64,000 nucleotides of DNA, taken from Thermococcus sp. AM4 (GTDB lineage Archaea > Methanobacteriota_B > Thermococci > Thermococcales > Thermococcaceae). Location of the stretch: the NCBI RefSeq assembly GCF_000151205.2, contig NC_016051.1, positions 1,798,001 to 1,862,000 on the forward strand, read 5' to 3'. The stretch's first letter is position 1. Each line of letters begins with the position of its first letter. The notes below the pieces were generated by a model. The model saw only the letters and a program-made list of their open reading frames with translations, did not search any database and was not told the origin of the DNA. Shown piece by piece: positions 33,821 to 43,600 of the stretch. The translations under genes were made by a program, and so were the position numbers.

Positions 33821-34969
33821 TTAAAAAGTTTTCGGATCGAGGAGGGGCGTCGCGAGCAGATGTGCCAGGGTCCAGGCCATCCCTATTCCCGTTATGCCCT
33901 CCCTCGGCAGGAGGAAATAGCTGAGGAGAAGGAAAGATACACCCCTCACGAGGTTTATTGCCAGGATTCTTCCCGCGGCGTTCCTGAGGGTGAGCCCCGA
34001 GATTCCGAGGTAAACGAGCCCAAACGGCCCGAGACCGAGGGCGATCGCCTTGAGCATTGGGAGGGCATTGAGGTAGTCCATGCCAAAGATTTTGAGAATT
34101 GGTTCTCCAAGCAGGAACGTGCCGGCAGCTGCAAGGGCCCAGTAGGAGAGCACAAGGCCCAGGGATTTTCTAAAGAGTGCCTTTTTTCCGTCCCTAATGA
34201 GGACGGTGGAGAGGGCTATTATCGGGGTCGTCAGGAGGTTCCCTATGGTAAAGCCGATGTAGTAATAGCCCGCCCACTCCTTCCCCAGCTCCACGAGAAC
34301 GATCGTCGGCATCAGGTAGAGGGGAAGCACGTTGACGATAGATCCAATGTAGTTGCTCAGGGACAGCGCGAGGCTTTCCCTTATGAACTCGACGTCGATT
34401 GTGAAGGAAACCTGTTCCCGGAATTCCTTCATTCCCAGGGCCGATGCGACGGCCAGACCGAGGGAAGTTGCCAGAACCATGCCTCCTGCCTTCAGGGTTC
34501 GTAGGAAGGGCAGGAAAACGACCCTCAGGCAGTAGAGGGCGCTCATCTTAACGTACACTTCCGTTCTGCCGAGGGGGATGGAGACGAAGCCTAAAGCGTT
34601 GTAGAGGGCCCCAAAGAGGGCGAGCAGATAGGCCCCGAGGATGAGTTCCGGTCTTTCGAAGGCCCCGCCCGGGTTCATCAGAACGTAAGCGGTTGTTAGC
34701 CCCGTTGAGAGCAGCAGCATCGCCGTTACCATCGTGCCAGAGGCCCCCTTTCCGTGGATCCTGTAGAACCTGACGAGCCCGATGTTAAGTCCAAGCGTTG
34801 ATAGGGCGAAGACGAGGTTCATGAAGGATACGAGCGCCGAGGCGGTGCCTATCTCCTCAGCCGGATACAGCCTGGCCGCAAAAAGCCAGAAGAAAAGCCC
34901 GCTGAGGGCCATTACGATCGTCCCGAGGGTTAAGTCTGTCGTTGACCTCAGGAGGGCCTTCAGCTCCAC
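33821..34969 (-). CDS. Polysaccharide/lipid-linked oligosaccharide flippase (Wzx/MATE-like)
   Basis: A 382-residue membrane protein with about 11-12 hydrophobic helices, starting with TDLTLGTIVMALSGLFFWLF, a typical polysaccharide-biosynthesis (Wzx-type, MOP superfamily) pattern. It would move the lipid-linked glycan across the membrane for the oligosaccharyltransferase, whose gene overlaps its 5' end by ten bases. It is a little shorter than many Wzx proteins (about 400-480). GTG start at 34969. Confidence 0.82.
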   Translation of the reverse strand: MELKALLRSTTDLTLGTIVMALSGLFFWLFAARLYPAEEIGTASALVSFMNLVFALSTLGLNIGLVRFYRIHGKGASGTMVTAMLLLSTGLTTAYVLMNPGGAFERPELILGAYLLALFGALYNALGFVSIPLGRTEVYVKMSALYCLRVVFLPFLRTLKAGGMVLATSLGLAVASALGMKEFREQVSFTIDVEFIRESLALSLSNYIGSIVNVLPLYLMPTIVLVELGKEWAGYYYIGFTIGNLLTTPIIALSTVLIRDGKKALFRKSLGLVLSYWALAAAGTFLLGEPILKIFGMDYLNALPMLKAIALGLGPFGLVYLGISGLTLRNAAGRILAINLVRGVSFLLLSYFLLPREGITGIGMAWTLAHLLATPLLDPKTF

Positions 34970-37302
34970 CCATCCGACCTCCTGAAAACGCCCCTGTCGA
35001 GGATCGTCTCCCCCTTGAGGTAGGTGTACCTTATCACGACGCCCCTGACCTCGGGAGGTATCTTGAACTCCGTCATTCCGGAGACGTTGTAGGCCCTGTA
35101 AAAGACCCTCTTCCCGGAATCGGTGTAGCCGTATATCCTAAGTGTATCTCCGGTTGCGTTTTCGAACCTGAGAAGCCCTTCTTCGCGGTCGAGGGCAACG
35201 TTTGGGTGCACCAACTTGAATATCTTGACCATTCCCCCATCCGTGTAGGCGAGCCTGAAATCCCCGGGATAATCGTTCGTGAACATGAGCCTCGCGAAGG
35301 GTGTCTTAAACGTCTCCCCGTCCATCAGCACCGCGTAGCCGTAGTTGAGGTTGACGTACAGGTAGGCGTTGCCGGCTTTTTTCCCGGTTACGTTCGCCAG
35401 GAAGGAACCGTCTTTTCCCTCTATCCAAGTCTCGTTTGGTATGAACTGGGCACCGCCGGCGTTTACGAGCACGTCCCACGTTTTCCCGTTCTTCCTCACG
35501 GCCACCTGGTAGTTACCGTTCTGGAAAACCGCGGTGTCCCCGTAGGCTCCCCTGAACGGCAGGAGGATGAGGACGTAACCGCTTTTCTGGCCGGCAGTTG
35601 CCTTGAGCGAGCCCCACTTGAGCATCGTGTCGAAGGAAACCGTGACGTAGTCCACTCCAAGTGCCATAAGGTCTTCCTTCGTCGTTTTTCCCAGGTAGAA
35701 CTTTGACACCAGCTCGCTCGGCGTCCCCTGTGCAACCGCCGCCCTGTGGGCGAAGTATGTAACCCAGTGGCCGTGATCCCACCACGTCAGCACTATATCG
35801 TTCTCGTTGGAAACACCCCGCAGGTATTCCAAGGCCCTCTCCCAGTGCTCATCGACTATGGGCTTAACCTCGTACGTGGCCTTTACGGAGTGGTAGCCGC
35901 CTATGAGGAGCAGGATGGCTATCAAGAGAATTCCGACGGGACGGGCGTTTTTCTTCGTCAGCTTGAGGAACTCCGCCCCCCCAATGCCGCCGAGCAGTGC
36001 CAGGCCAAATGATCCGATGAAGAGGAAGCGGGTCCAGTAGAGGGAGAGCAGGAGCAGGGGAAGGGAAGAACCGAGGGCGAAGGCATCGCCGAGCCTTGGT
36101 CTTCTCAGGGAGAGGGGATAGAGGAAGAGAAAGAGCAGGAGCGCGTGGTAGGCGGTCTTGATGTCCCACCACCCCGGCCTCGACATCTCGGCCGTGGCCG
36201 CTCCGCCGAAGGCGTTGAGTCCCGAGGCGAGTATCTCCAGTGTACCCCCGTACCTCCAGAGCAGCCCGAGGAAAACAACGAGGGCAAGGGCTAAAGTTCC
36301 GGCGGTTCCGATCTTCCTGGCTTTCTCTGGGATTTTTGACTTAAGGGCCCACAGAAGGGCGATTATTACGAGCGTGGCTGGGAGGAGGACGAGGAGATGG
36401 AGGACGAGGTACGCATCCTGGAGGGGACCCGGGCTTATTCCGGTGAGCTTTACTAGGTTTTTTCCCTGCCAGTTCTCGATCCAGAACATTCCGAAGCCGA
36501 AGAGCCTGCCGAGGAGTGAGGCAACGACGGCCGCTATTCCCGTTGAAAGGGTCATCAGAACACCGTCCTTGATGCCCTCTCCCCGTAGGAAGCCGTAGGC
36601 TGAAACGCTCAGCCCAACGAAGAGGGGCAGCACGAGGACTATGTAATAGGCGCTCCAGAAGGCGCTTGAGAGCCCGCCGGCGAGACCGCTCAGCGCGTAG
36701 AGCTCCACCTTTCTCCGGGGGTTTTTCTCGAACAGGGCGAGGGAGAAGAACAGGAGCACGACGGAGTACCAGAAGAGGGCGTAGTTGTCACCCCTGTAGT
36801 AGTTGGACATGGATCTGAAGACGTGCCCGAAGGTCAGGGCCAGGATCAGAGAAGATATAATCGCTGCTCTCGTCGAGTGTATCCTCCTGACGGTGTAGTA
36901 CAGCGCCAGAACCGTTAGGGTGCCGAAGATAGGAGGGGTTAGTTTGAACGCACCGTAAACTGATAGACCGGCCCATTTTCCCATGAGGTAGACCGCGTAA
37001 GGCGCCCCCCACAGTCCCTTGGGGTGGAAGTGGTTTATCAGGAAGCCCCACGGGCCAAGGGCGTAGGGGAAGTAGTTCACCCATCCGTGCTCCGTGACGT
37101 ACTGGAGGTATGCCAGGTGGAAGTAGGGATCGTAGCCTATTGGATACCTGAGCCTGTACGGTATGAGCCTTATGAGGAACGCGATCAGCGCTATGAGGAC
37201 GGGGACTGAATAGGGGGATGATTTAATCCTTTCAAGCGCGGCTGTTTTTTTCCGCTCGGTTCTTTCAATTTCACCCTTCTTCCCTTCTCTCTTTCTCGCC
37301 AT
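34960..37302 (-). CDS. aglB: Dolichyl-phosphooligosaccharide-protein glycotransferase (STT3/AglB)
   Basis: A 780-residue oligosaccharyltransferase that transfers lipid-linked glycan to Asn in N-x-S/T outside the cell. About 13 N-terminal helices carry the first acidic motif YPIGYDPYFHL (about residue 50) and a second, YYRGDNYALFW. The soluble C-terminal domain begins with the catalytic signature TWWDHGHWVTYF (WWDxG, about residue 485). The start at 37302 (MARKREGKK) follows GGGTG; the longer frame crosses the promoter. Its neighbours supply glycan flipping, glycosyltransferases and likely substrates. Confidence 0.93.
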   Translation of the reverse strand: MARKREGKKGEIERTERKKTAALERIKSSPYSVPVLIALIAFLIRLIPYRLRYPIGYDPYFHLAYLQYVTEHGWVNYFPYALGPWGFLINHFHPKGLWGAPYAVYLMGKWAGLSVYGAFKLTPPIFGTLTVLALYYTVRRIHSTRAAIISSLILALTFGHVFRSMSNYYRGDNYALFWYSVVLLFFSLALFEKNPRRKVELYALSGLAGGLSSAFWSAYYIVLVLPLFVGLSVSAYGFLRGEGIKDGVLMTLSTGIAAVVASLLGRLFGFGMFWIENWQGKNLVKLTGISPGPLQDAYLVLHLLVLLPATLVIIALLWALKSKIPEKARKIGTAGTLALALVVFLGLLWRYGGTLEILASGLNAFGGAATAEMSRPGWWDIKTAYHALLLFLFLYPLSLRRPRLGDAFALGSSLPLLLLSLYWTRFLFIGSFGLALLGGIGGAEFLKLTKKNARPVGILLIAILLLIGGYHSVKATYEVKPIVDEHWERALEYLRGVSNENDIVLTWWDHGHWVTYFAHRAAVAQGTPSELVSKFYLGKTTKEDLMALGVDYVTVSFDTMLKWGSLKATAGQKSGYVLILLPFRGAYGDTAVFQNGNYQVAVRKNGKTWDVLVNAGGAQFIPNETWIEGKDGSFLANVTGKKAGNAYLYVNLNYGYAVLMDGETFKTPFARLMFTNDYPGDFRLAYTDGGMVKIFKLVHPNVALDREEGLLRFENATGDTLRIYGYTDSGKRVFYRAYNVSGMTEFKIPPEVRGVVIRYTYLKGETILDRGVFRRSDGWS

Positions 37303-37384
37303 CACGGGCACCCGATTCGGATTGACTTTTTCATATATATCTCTGACGGAAACGTTATATTGCCTGGGGCCGTAGGGTAGTCCC
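37303..37384. promoter_or_regulatory. Divergent promoter of aglB and the repeat protein
   Basis: An 82-base gap between divergent genes. On the minus strand GATATATATGAAA (about 37328-37341) is a TATA box placed 30-40 bases before the aglB start. On the plus strand gttatatt (37354-37361) lies about 25 bases before the ATG at 37385, so that mRNA is short-leadered or leaderless. Confidence 0.5.
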
Positions 37385-38200
37385 ATGGTGATGCCCGTGG
37401 AGAAAAAGCTCAAGGCCTGGCTCGGCATCCTGACGGTGCTCGTTTTGATCCTCCTGCTGATAGACGTTGGGGCGATGGTTTTAGTGTTCAAAGTCAAGGG
37501 AAAGGCGGCCTCGTCCGTGGATCAAGCCATCGCGTCCCTTCAGGATCTGAAGAACAAGACGTTCCAGGTCAAGATCCCGATCCACAAGACAGTGAAGATT
37601 CCCGTGAACACAACGGTCAGGGTTCACGTTTCAAAGACCTTCCACGTGGGGCTTGAGAAGACGGTCGAGGTTGATGTCAACAAGAGCTTCCGGGTCAACA
37701 TTTCAGATACCGTTGAAGTTCCCATAAACCAGGAGGTAAGCTTCGACGTGCCCATCGACCAGGTCGTGGAGGTTCCGATAAACACCGTAACGAGGGTCCA
37801 CATCGTTCAAACCGTCAACACCACGGCGTACAACAGGGAGGAAAACCTCACCCTCAACGTGACCGTTCCGATAGACAAATGGGTGGACGTCCCGATAAAC
37901 ACCACCGTGAAGGTCCGCATAAACACAACGGTCCCGGTTACGACCCTTGTGAACACGACCGCGACAGTTCCGATAAACACCACCGCGGTCGTCCCGTTCC
38001 ACGACACGCTGAAGGTGCCGATAAACACGACGATCGACGTGCCCTTCGACGACTACCTCGACGTCCCCATAAACCAGGAACTTGAGGTTCCCATCGACAT
38101 GGAGTTCACGATGAACCTGACCGCTAAAGAGCTGGGCCTTGACGAGATGATAGACCAGGCCGTTCAGATGCTTGAGGAGATAAAGGCCGGTCTCGGGTGA
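37385..38200 (+). CDS. Membrane-anchored repeat protein rich in N-glycosylation sequons
   Basis: A 271-residue protein. One N-terminal membrane helix (WLGILTVLVLILLLIDVGA) is followed by residues 60-250 of short repeats of about 8-10 residues with the theme V-P-I-N-T-T-V. Many carry NTT, NIS or NLT sequons. Alternating hydrophobic residues predict a beta-solenoid or stalk outside the cell. It ends in a helical segment. It stands beside the oligosaccharyltransferase, so it may be a heavily glycosylated surface stalk. I do not recognise a named family. Confidence 0.78.
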   Translation: MVMPVEKKLKAWLGILTVLVLILLLIDVGAMVLVFKVKGKAASSVDQAIASLQDLKNKTFQVKIPIHKTVKIPVNTTVRVHVSKTFHVGLEKTVEVDVNKSFRVNISDTVEVPINQEVSFDVPIDQVVEVPINTVTRVHIVQTVNTTAYNREENLTLNVTVPIDKWVDVPINTTVKVRINTTVPVTTLVNTTATVPINTTAVVPFHDTLKVPINTTIDVPFDDYLDVPINQELEVPIDMEFTMNLTAKELGLDEMIDQAVQMLEEIKAGLG

Positions 38201-38246
38201 GGGTTAAACCTAAAAGCCCACCCTTCAATTTTTTCCAGGTGAGGCG

Positions 38247-39356
38247 ATGGACGTTTCGGTGGTTCTGCCGACGATGAACGAGGAAGAGGCGATAAGGGTA
38301 GTTCTCCCTAAGATAAAAGACGTCCTCGATAGGATGGGTCTTGAGTATGAAATCATAGTCGTCGACAAGAGCAGCGATCGAACGCCGGAGATAGCGAGGG
38401 GGCTTGGCGCTATAGTTGTGAGGCAGAGGGGCAAAGGCTACGGCGATGCTTACCTTGAGGGGTTCAGGAGGGCCCGGGGGAAGTACGTTCTCATGCTCGA
38501 CCCCGATGGGAGCTACGATCCGGAGGATATACCGGCGATGCTGGAGCCCCTCCTTAAGGGTGAGGCCGACTTCGTGATCGGCTCCCGCCTAAAGGGCGAG
38601 ATGGATCCCGGGGCCATGCCTTGGCTTCACAGGAGGATTGGCAACCCCTTCCTGACGTGGGTTCTGAACCTCTTCTTCAAGGCGGGCATATCCGACGCCC
38701 ACTGCGGAATGAGGGCCATAAGGAGGGATGCCCTTGAAAGGCTTCCACTCAAGTGTAAGGGCATGGAGTTCGCCAGCGAGATGGTCATAGAGGCTGCTAA
38801 GCACGGACTCCGTATAAAGGAGGTTCCTATAAGGTACCACCCTAGGATAGGTGAGTCAAAGCTGAGCTCCTTCAAGGACGGCTGGCGGCACCTCCGCCTC
38901 ATGCTCCTGTACTCTCCGACATACCTCTTCCTGATTCCCGGACTCGTTCTCCTTGCCCTTGGGCTGTTCCTCTTAGCTTACACGTACATCTTTGAGCCCA
39001 TTAGGCTGCACACGATGATACTCGGCTCCCTCCTAACCATCACGGGGACGCAGGTCCTCGGCTTTGGGGTTTCCGCCAAGGTCTACGCCGTTAAGGAGGG
39101 CTTCGAAAAGCCGGACAGGATAACGGGCTTTTTCATGAGGTACTCCATCCTTGAGGAGGGCCTTTTGGCAGGAGGAGTTCTCCTGTTCGTCGGTCTCGTC
39201 CTGGGAATTAGGCTGTTTCTCCAGTGGAGGAAAGCAAACTACGGTGCCCTGTTCCACATCCAGGAGGCAATCCTGATACTGACCCTGATAACCCTCGGCC
39301 TCCAGGTGGTCTTCTTCTCCTTCTTCATCAGCGTGTACATGCTCAAGGAGGGTTAG
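38247..39356 (+). CDS. Family 2 glycosyltransferase with C-terminal membrane helices
   Basis: A 369-residue DPM1/AglD-like GT-A enzyme. The catalytic domain (1-225) has VVLPTMNEEEAIRVVLPKI, IIVVDKSSDRTPE, the DxD-type MLDPDGSYDPED and GSRLKGEMDPGAMP. Four hydrophobic helices follow. Such proteins load a sugar onto dolichyl phosphate. Start ATG follows AGGTGAGGCG. It is followed after two bases by a second glycosyltransferase. Confidence 0.9.
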   Translation: MDVSVVLPTMNEEEAIRVVLPKIKDVLDRMGLEYEIIVVDKSSDRTPEIARGLGAIVVRQRGKGYGDAYLEGFRRARGKYVLMLDPDGSYDPEDIPAMLEPLLKGEADFVIGSRLKGEMDPGAMPWLHRRIGNPFLTWVLNLFFKAGISDAHCGMRAIRRDALERLPLKCKGMEFASEMVIEAAKHGLRIKEVPIRYHPRIGESKLSSFKDGWRHLRLMLLYSPTYLFLIPGLVLLALGLFLLAYTYIFEPIRLHTMILGSLLTITGTQVLGFGVSAKVYAVKEGFEKPDRITGFFMRYSILEEGLLAGGVLLFVGLVLGIRLFLQWRKANYGALFHIQEAILILTLITLGLQVVFFSFFISVYMLKEG

Positions 39357-39358
39357 CC

Positions 39359-40498
39359 TTGCGGATTCTTCTGGTTTCCCCTTATTTTCCCCCTGAAGGC
39401 GGCGGCCTTGAGAGCTACGCTCTGGCCATGGCCGAGGAACTCCTGGAGGAACATGAGGTTCGGGTTCTGTGCATGAGCCGGGGTTCATCCTCCAGGGAGA
39501 CAATGAGGATCCGGGGAAAGTCCCTGCCGGTCGAGCGCGTGAAGGCGTTCGTGTTCTCCAACACTCCCATAAGCCTGAGGTTCGTTCTGAGGCTTTTTTC
39601 CATCGTCAGGAACTGGAGGCCGGAGCTTATAATCGCCCATACGCCGGTCCCCTTTGCGGCCGATGCTGCGGCTTTTGCTTCCGTCCTCTTCCGCGTTCCG
39701 CTCATGATAGTCTATCACACAGTCGGCCTGAGGAAGGGATCCGCCCTCGATGCCGTTGCAGCTCTCTACTCAAAAACCCTGGAGCGGTTTACCCTCTCAC
39801 GGGCGGGGCTTCTGGTGGCGGTCTCCCCGTCGGTCAGGGATTACCTCCGTGAGGCCGGCTTTCATCCCATAATTATTCCGCCGAGGCCGAAGTCAGAGCT
39901 TCTCAGGGCCGTTCCGGAGAAGCTTCCACCCAAGGAGAAGGTGGTCCTCTTCGTCGGTCGGCTCTCCTCCTTCCATCGCTTCAAGAACTTTGAGCTTCTT
40001 TTGAGGGCCTTCGCTCAGGCTTCGCGGGATCATCCCGACTGGGAGCTCTGGGTTGTTGGGGGTGGAGACGAGCTGCCGAGGTATCGCGCTCTTGCTGAGG
40101 AACTCGGCTTGGAGGATAGAGTGAGGTTTTTTGGCCCGGTTTCGGATGCAGAAAAACTTGCCGGGATCTATTCCGGGGCCGCGATAGTGGTTCTCCCGTC
40201 TTCTTTTGAGTCGTTCGGCCTCGTCGTCGTCGAGGGGGCCCTCTTTGGAGCGGTTCCTCTTGTTTCGGATGTGGTGGCAAGGAACGTTTTTCTCTTCCAT
40301 CCAGGGATTGGCAGGGCTTCCCGCGTGTTACGGCAAAAGGCGGAGCTTTCTTCGATGTTAAACGAGCTGTTTGAACATCCGAAAACTTTAAAAAAGCTTT
40401 CTGCAATGCTTGGGAAGATCGAGGGATTCAGAAAATCCTTCAAAAGGTTTAGATACATCAGCGTTCTTTCAGAACTCAATCTTTTGGAAAAATTTTGA
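39359..40498 (+). CDS. Family 4 (GT-B) glycosyltransferase
   Basis: A 379-residue GT-B enzyme. The N-terminal lobe has LLVSPYFPPEGGGLESYALA and the C-terminal lobe VVLFVGRLSSFHRFKNFELL, WVVGGGDELPRY and the E-x7-E region LPSSFESFGLVVVEGALFG. It adds a sugar from an activated donor during glycan assembly. I take the TTG at 39359 as start: it begins the conserved first strand and lies six bases after GGAGGG. The earlier open frame lies inside the previous gene. Confidence 0.9.
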   Translation: MRILLVSPYFPPEGGGLESYALAMAEELLEEHEVRVLCMSRGSSSRETMRIRGKSLPVERVKAFVFSNTPISLRFVLRLFSIVRNWRPELIIAHTPVPFAADAAAFASVLFRVPLMIVYHTVGLRKGSALDAVAALYSKTLERFTLSRAGLLVAVSPSVRDYLREAGFHPIIIPPRPKSELLRAVPEKLPPKEKVVLFVGRLSSFHRFKNFELLLRAFAQASRDHPDWELWVVGGGDELPRYRALAEELGLEDRVRFFGPVSDAEKLAGIYSGAAIVVLPSSFESFGLVVVEGALFGAVPLVSDVVARNVFLFHPGIGRASRVLRQKAELSSMLNELFEHPKTLKKLSAMLGKIEGFRKSFKRFRYISVLSELNLLEKF

Positions 40499-40570
40499 AG
40501 ATATTGGGCGTTTTTCCGTGAAACTAGTTCTTATGCCTTCAATTATTAAATAATGCTCGGTGATCCAGCG

Positions 40571-40584
40571 AAAGGTTTATATTT
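40571..40584 (+). promoter_or_regulatory. BRE/TATA of the giant surface protein gene
   Basis: aaaggtttatattt is a good BRE plus TATA match. Transcription would begin about 40605, leaving a leader of about 55-60 bases with ribosome site aggtgaa before the ATG at 40664. A long leader is unusual for this window and suits a highly expressed surface protein. Confidence 0.6.
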
Positions 40585-40663
40585 GTCTGGTGGCCTATAA
40601 GGTATTGGCCTTCCATGAGGCCGGCCTCAAAGAGTGGCAAAAAAGGAAGGTAGGTGAAGTAGT

Positions 40664-43600
40664 ATGAATAAGCGCAGGAAAGCGCGGATCTTTAGTTTGT
40701 TATTGGCATTTTTAATGGTAGCCTCAGTAGTTCCAGCAGGATTCATTGGCTTCCTTAAACCGGTAAGTGCTGCAGATTACATTACCAGTGTAGTTGCTGA
40801 GAGTAACTATGGCGACAAAATACTGTACAGGGGGTACAATTACACAATATCGTTCAAAATTTCAGGAACTGTAACTTCGTACAACGTGACCCTAATATAC
40901 GACTTTGGAACTCACCAGGAGATTGCTTATAGTGGAAGGTGGTTTGGTAACCCAACCAATGGTACAATAAACTCATCCGATACCCTGGATCCGTATATGA
41001 TACGTCCAGGTCCGCTTCCTCCAGAAGTACAGAGAGTTTACTTGGAAGTGTACTACTGGACTGACACTGCGGGGAATATAGGCAGTCCATATATACTCAA
41101 CTTTACTGTCAAGGATCCATTCAACGTCACAATAACCTCAATACACAGTGAGATCCCTTACAACGACAGCGGTACTTGGAAGTACGATAAGGCATTCGCT
41201 TACATTCCGTTTAACTTGACAGTGAACGTTACGTATGATCCCAATTTTGTCAACTACTCCCCAAGCTCTCAGATTGTGTCAATAATCCTACCAAACGGAT
41301 CCGTAAAAGAGGTCCCAGTGACCCTTGTTAATGGAACCGGTGTAGCCAATGTTTCAGTAGACGGGGTGAAAGCGGGTTCAATTGGTGTGACCTCCACTAG
41401 CGGAGTTTACACATACTCTAACCCCAATGCTGGCGTCGTTCACTCTTGGCACATTGAAACTGAGATTGACAAGTACACCTATAACGCAGATACTCTGACA
41501 CAGCCTTACAAGTACGTTCCTTTCAACGCTACCATCAACGTAACTGCCCTTAGCGATGCTGGTGAGCTTCTCGGTGTCAACGACACCATAATCGCTGAGG
41601 TCAGCGGGGCCGTTGAAGAACACGGACCTTACAGTGGTGCAATGATCAACGGTACCGGTCAGGTAACCCTCACTGACATCAGAGTTGATCCAGCAACGGT
41701 GCTCCTCTACCTCGGAAACTACACGGCAATAAACACAACTTTCACCCTTACCGCCAGTGAGTGGGTGATCTCCGCTGACTACAACGTTACCTACGTTGGC
41801 AACCAAGTAAGTGACAGGTTCTACATTAACGTTCCTGCGAACCTTACAGTTAACGTTACCTACAATCTCCCGGTTAACGTTAGCAGCAACAACGTCAATT
41901 ACACCATTAAGTTCCCGAATGGTTTGAGCATTCCTGGTAACTTCAATGTTACCAACAACACCGGCAACTTCACAGTCGAGATACCCAGTGATTACGTTAA
42001 CGAGCTTGGTAACGTCGTTGTTATCATCAACGACACCTATTATCACGTCAGCAAGATTATCACGATACCCATTGAAAACTGGAGTGTCTCCGTTGTCTCA
42101 CATGAGGTCCTCTACACTGGAAACACTCAGAGTGATCCGAACTTCTACATTAACGTTCCTGCGAACCTTACGTTCCAAGTTCACTACAACATTCCAATAC
42201 TCCTAAACTCAACGAACGTTAACTACAGGATCATTGTTCCGGGCATTGCTACTCCAATAACTGGAGTCTTTAACATCACGAACGGTGTTGCCATAGTCAA
42301 CGTGAACGCTTCAATGATTCCAAGTGAGCTCGGCAACGTTACTGTGATAATCAACGACACGACCTACAGCAGAGTATCAGAGCCTTACAAGATCCCAGTT
42401 AAGGACTGGAACGTTAGCGGTGCTTATATCGTCTACCACTACGGCAATCCTGCCTACCCGGACAGGGTGTTCTACATCGGCATTCCGGCCAGCCTGTACG
42501 TTAACGCCACCTTTGAGAACATTACCATCAACTTGGACAGTGGTGTTATCGTTGAGGTATATGGACCAGACGGAACCCTGGTCAGGACCAAGAGGGTGAC
42601 TATTACCAGCAACTTCGGAGAAGACATACTCGATGGGCTCCAGTTTGACCAGCTTGGCTACGTCACAGTGAAGATATACAACAGCACTTACAGAATACTT
42701 GACACCCTCAGAATCCCCGTAAGGGACTGGGGCATCTACGTTGACAGCACTCCGGAGAACCTTACGGTGAACGAGCCCACCTCACTGACAGTTGAGATCA
42801 GGGAGAGCCTTTACTTCCCAGGTGCAAAGGACGTCAACGTCACGCTCTATCTACCGGATGGTACAGTTAAGCAGAGAACCGTGACCCTTGTTGGAAGCTC
42901 CTACGGCACCAACGGTGGCTACTATGGTGTCGTTACCTTCGGCAACGTTACTTCAACAGAGCCGGGTATCGCGAAGGTAGTCGTTACTGACTCGGGCAAA
43001 GAGGCAGTTAAGCTCATCCCAGTGTTCCCGCAGGGAGGCAGGCTCTACCTTGAGGTCACAGCGCCAGAGCTTTACAAATACGTTCCGGCGGAGCTCACGG
43101 TCAAAGTAATGAACTACACCGGTTCAACACCGACTTACTTCAACATCACGGTCTACGATCCGAACGGTGATGTGATCTACACCAAGAAGGTACTTTACAA
43201 CAGCAACGTTCCAGTCTTTGAGATTCCTGTCACTGTGGACCAAGCGGGCAACATAACCATCGTTGTCATGGACGAGGGCGGTAACTTCATGGGTGTTTAC
43301 AAGGTACCAGTTCACGACTGGAGTGTCACCTTTGACTGGACCCTGCCCAGTAGGGTTTACAAGTGGGTTCCGGCCAGTGGTAGTGTGAGTGTTAGCACTG
43401 TTCCGGACGAGCCTGTGACTATCGAACTTTACAGGAATGGAGAGCTAGTTTACAGTGGCTCTGACTTGACGATACCGTTTGACATTCCGACTGAAAACGA
43501 CACCGTGAACTACACAGTCAAAGTTTACTACAACGGTCACCTTGTTGGCAGTGACGAGAGGAGCATAACAATCCAGTCGTGGAATGTTACCGTTGATGTT

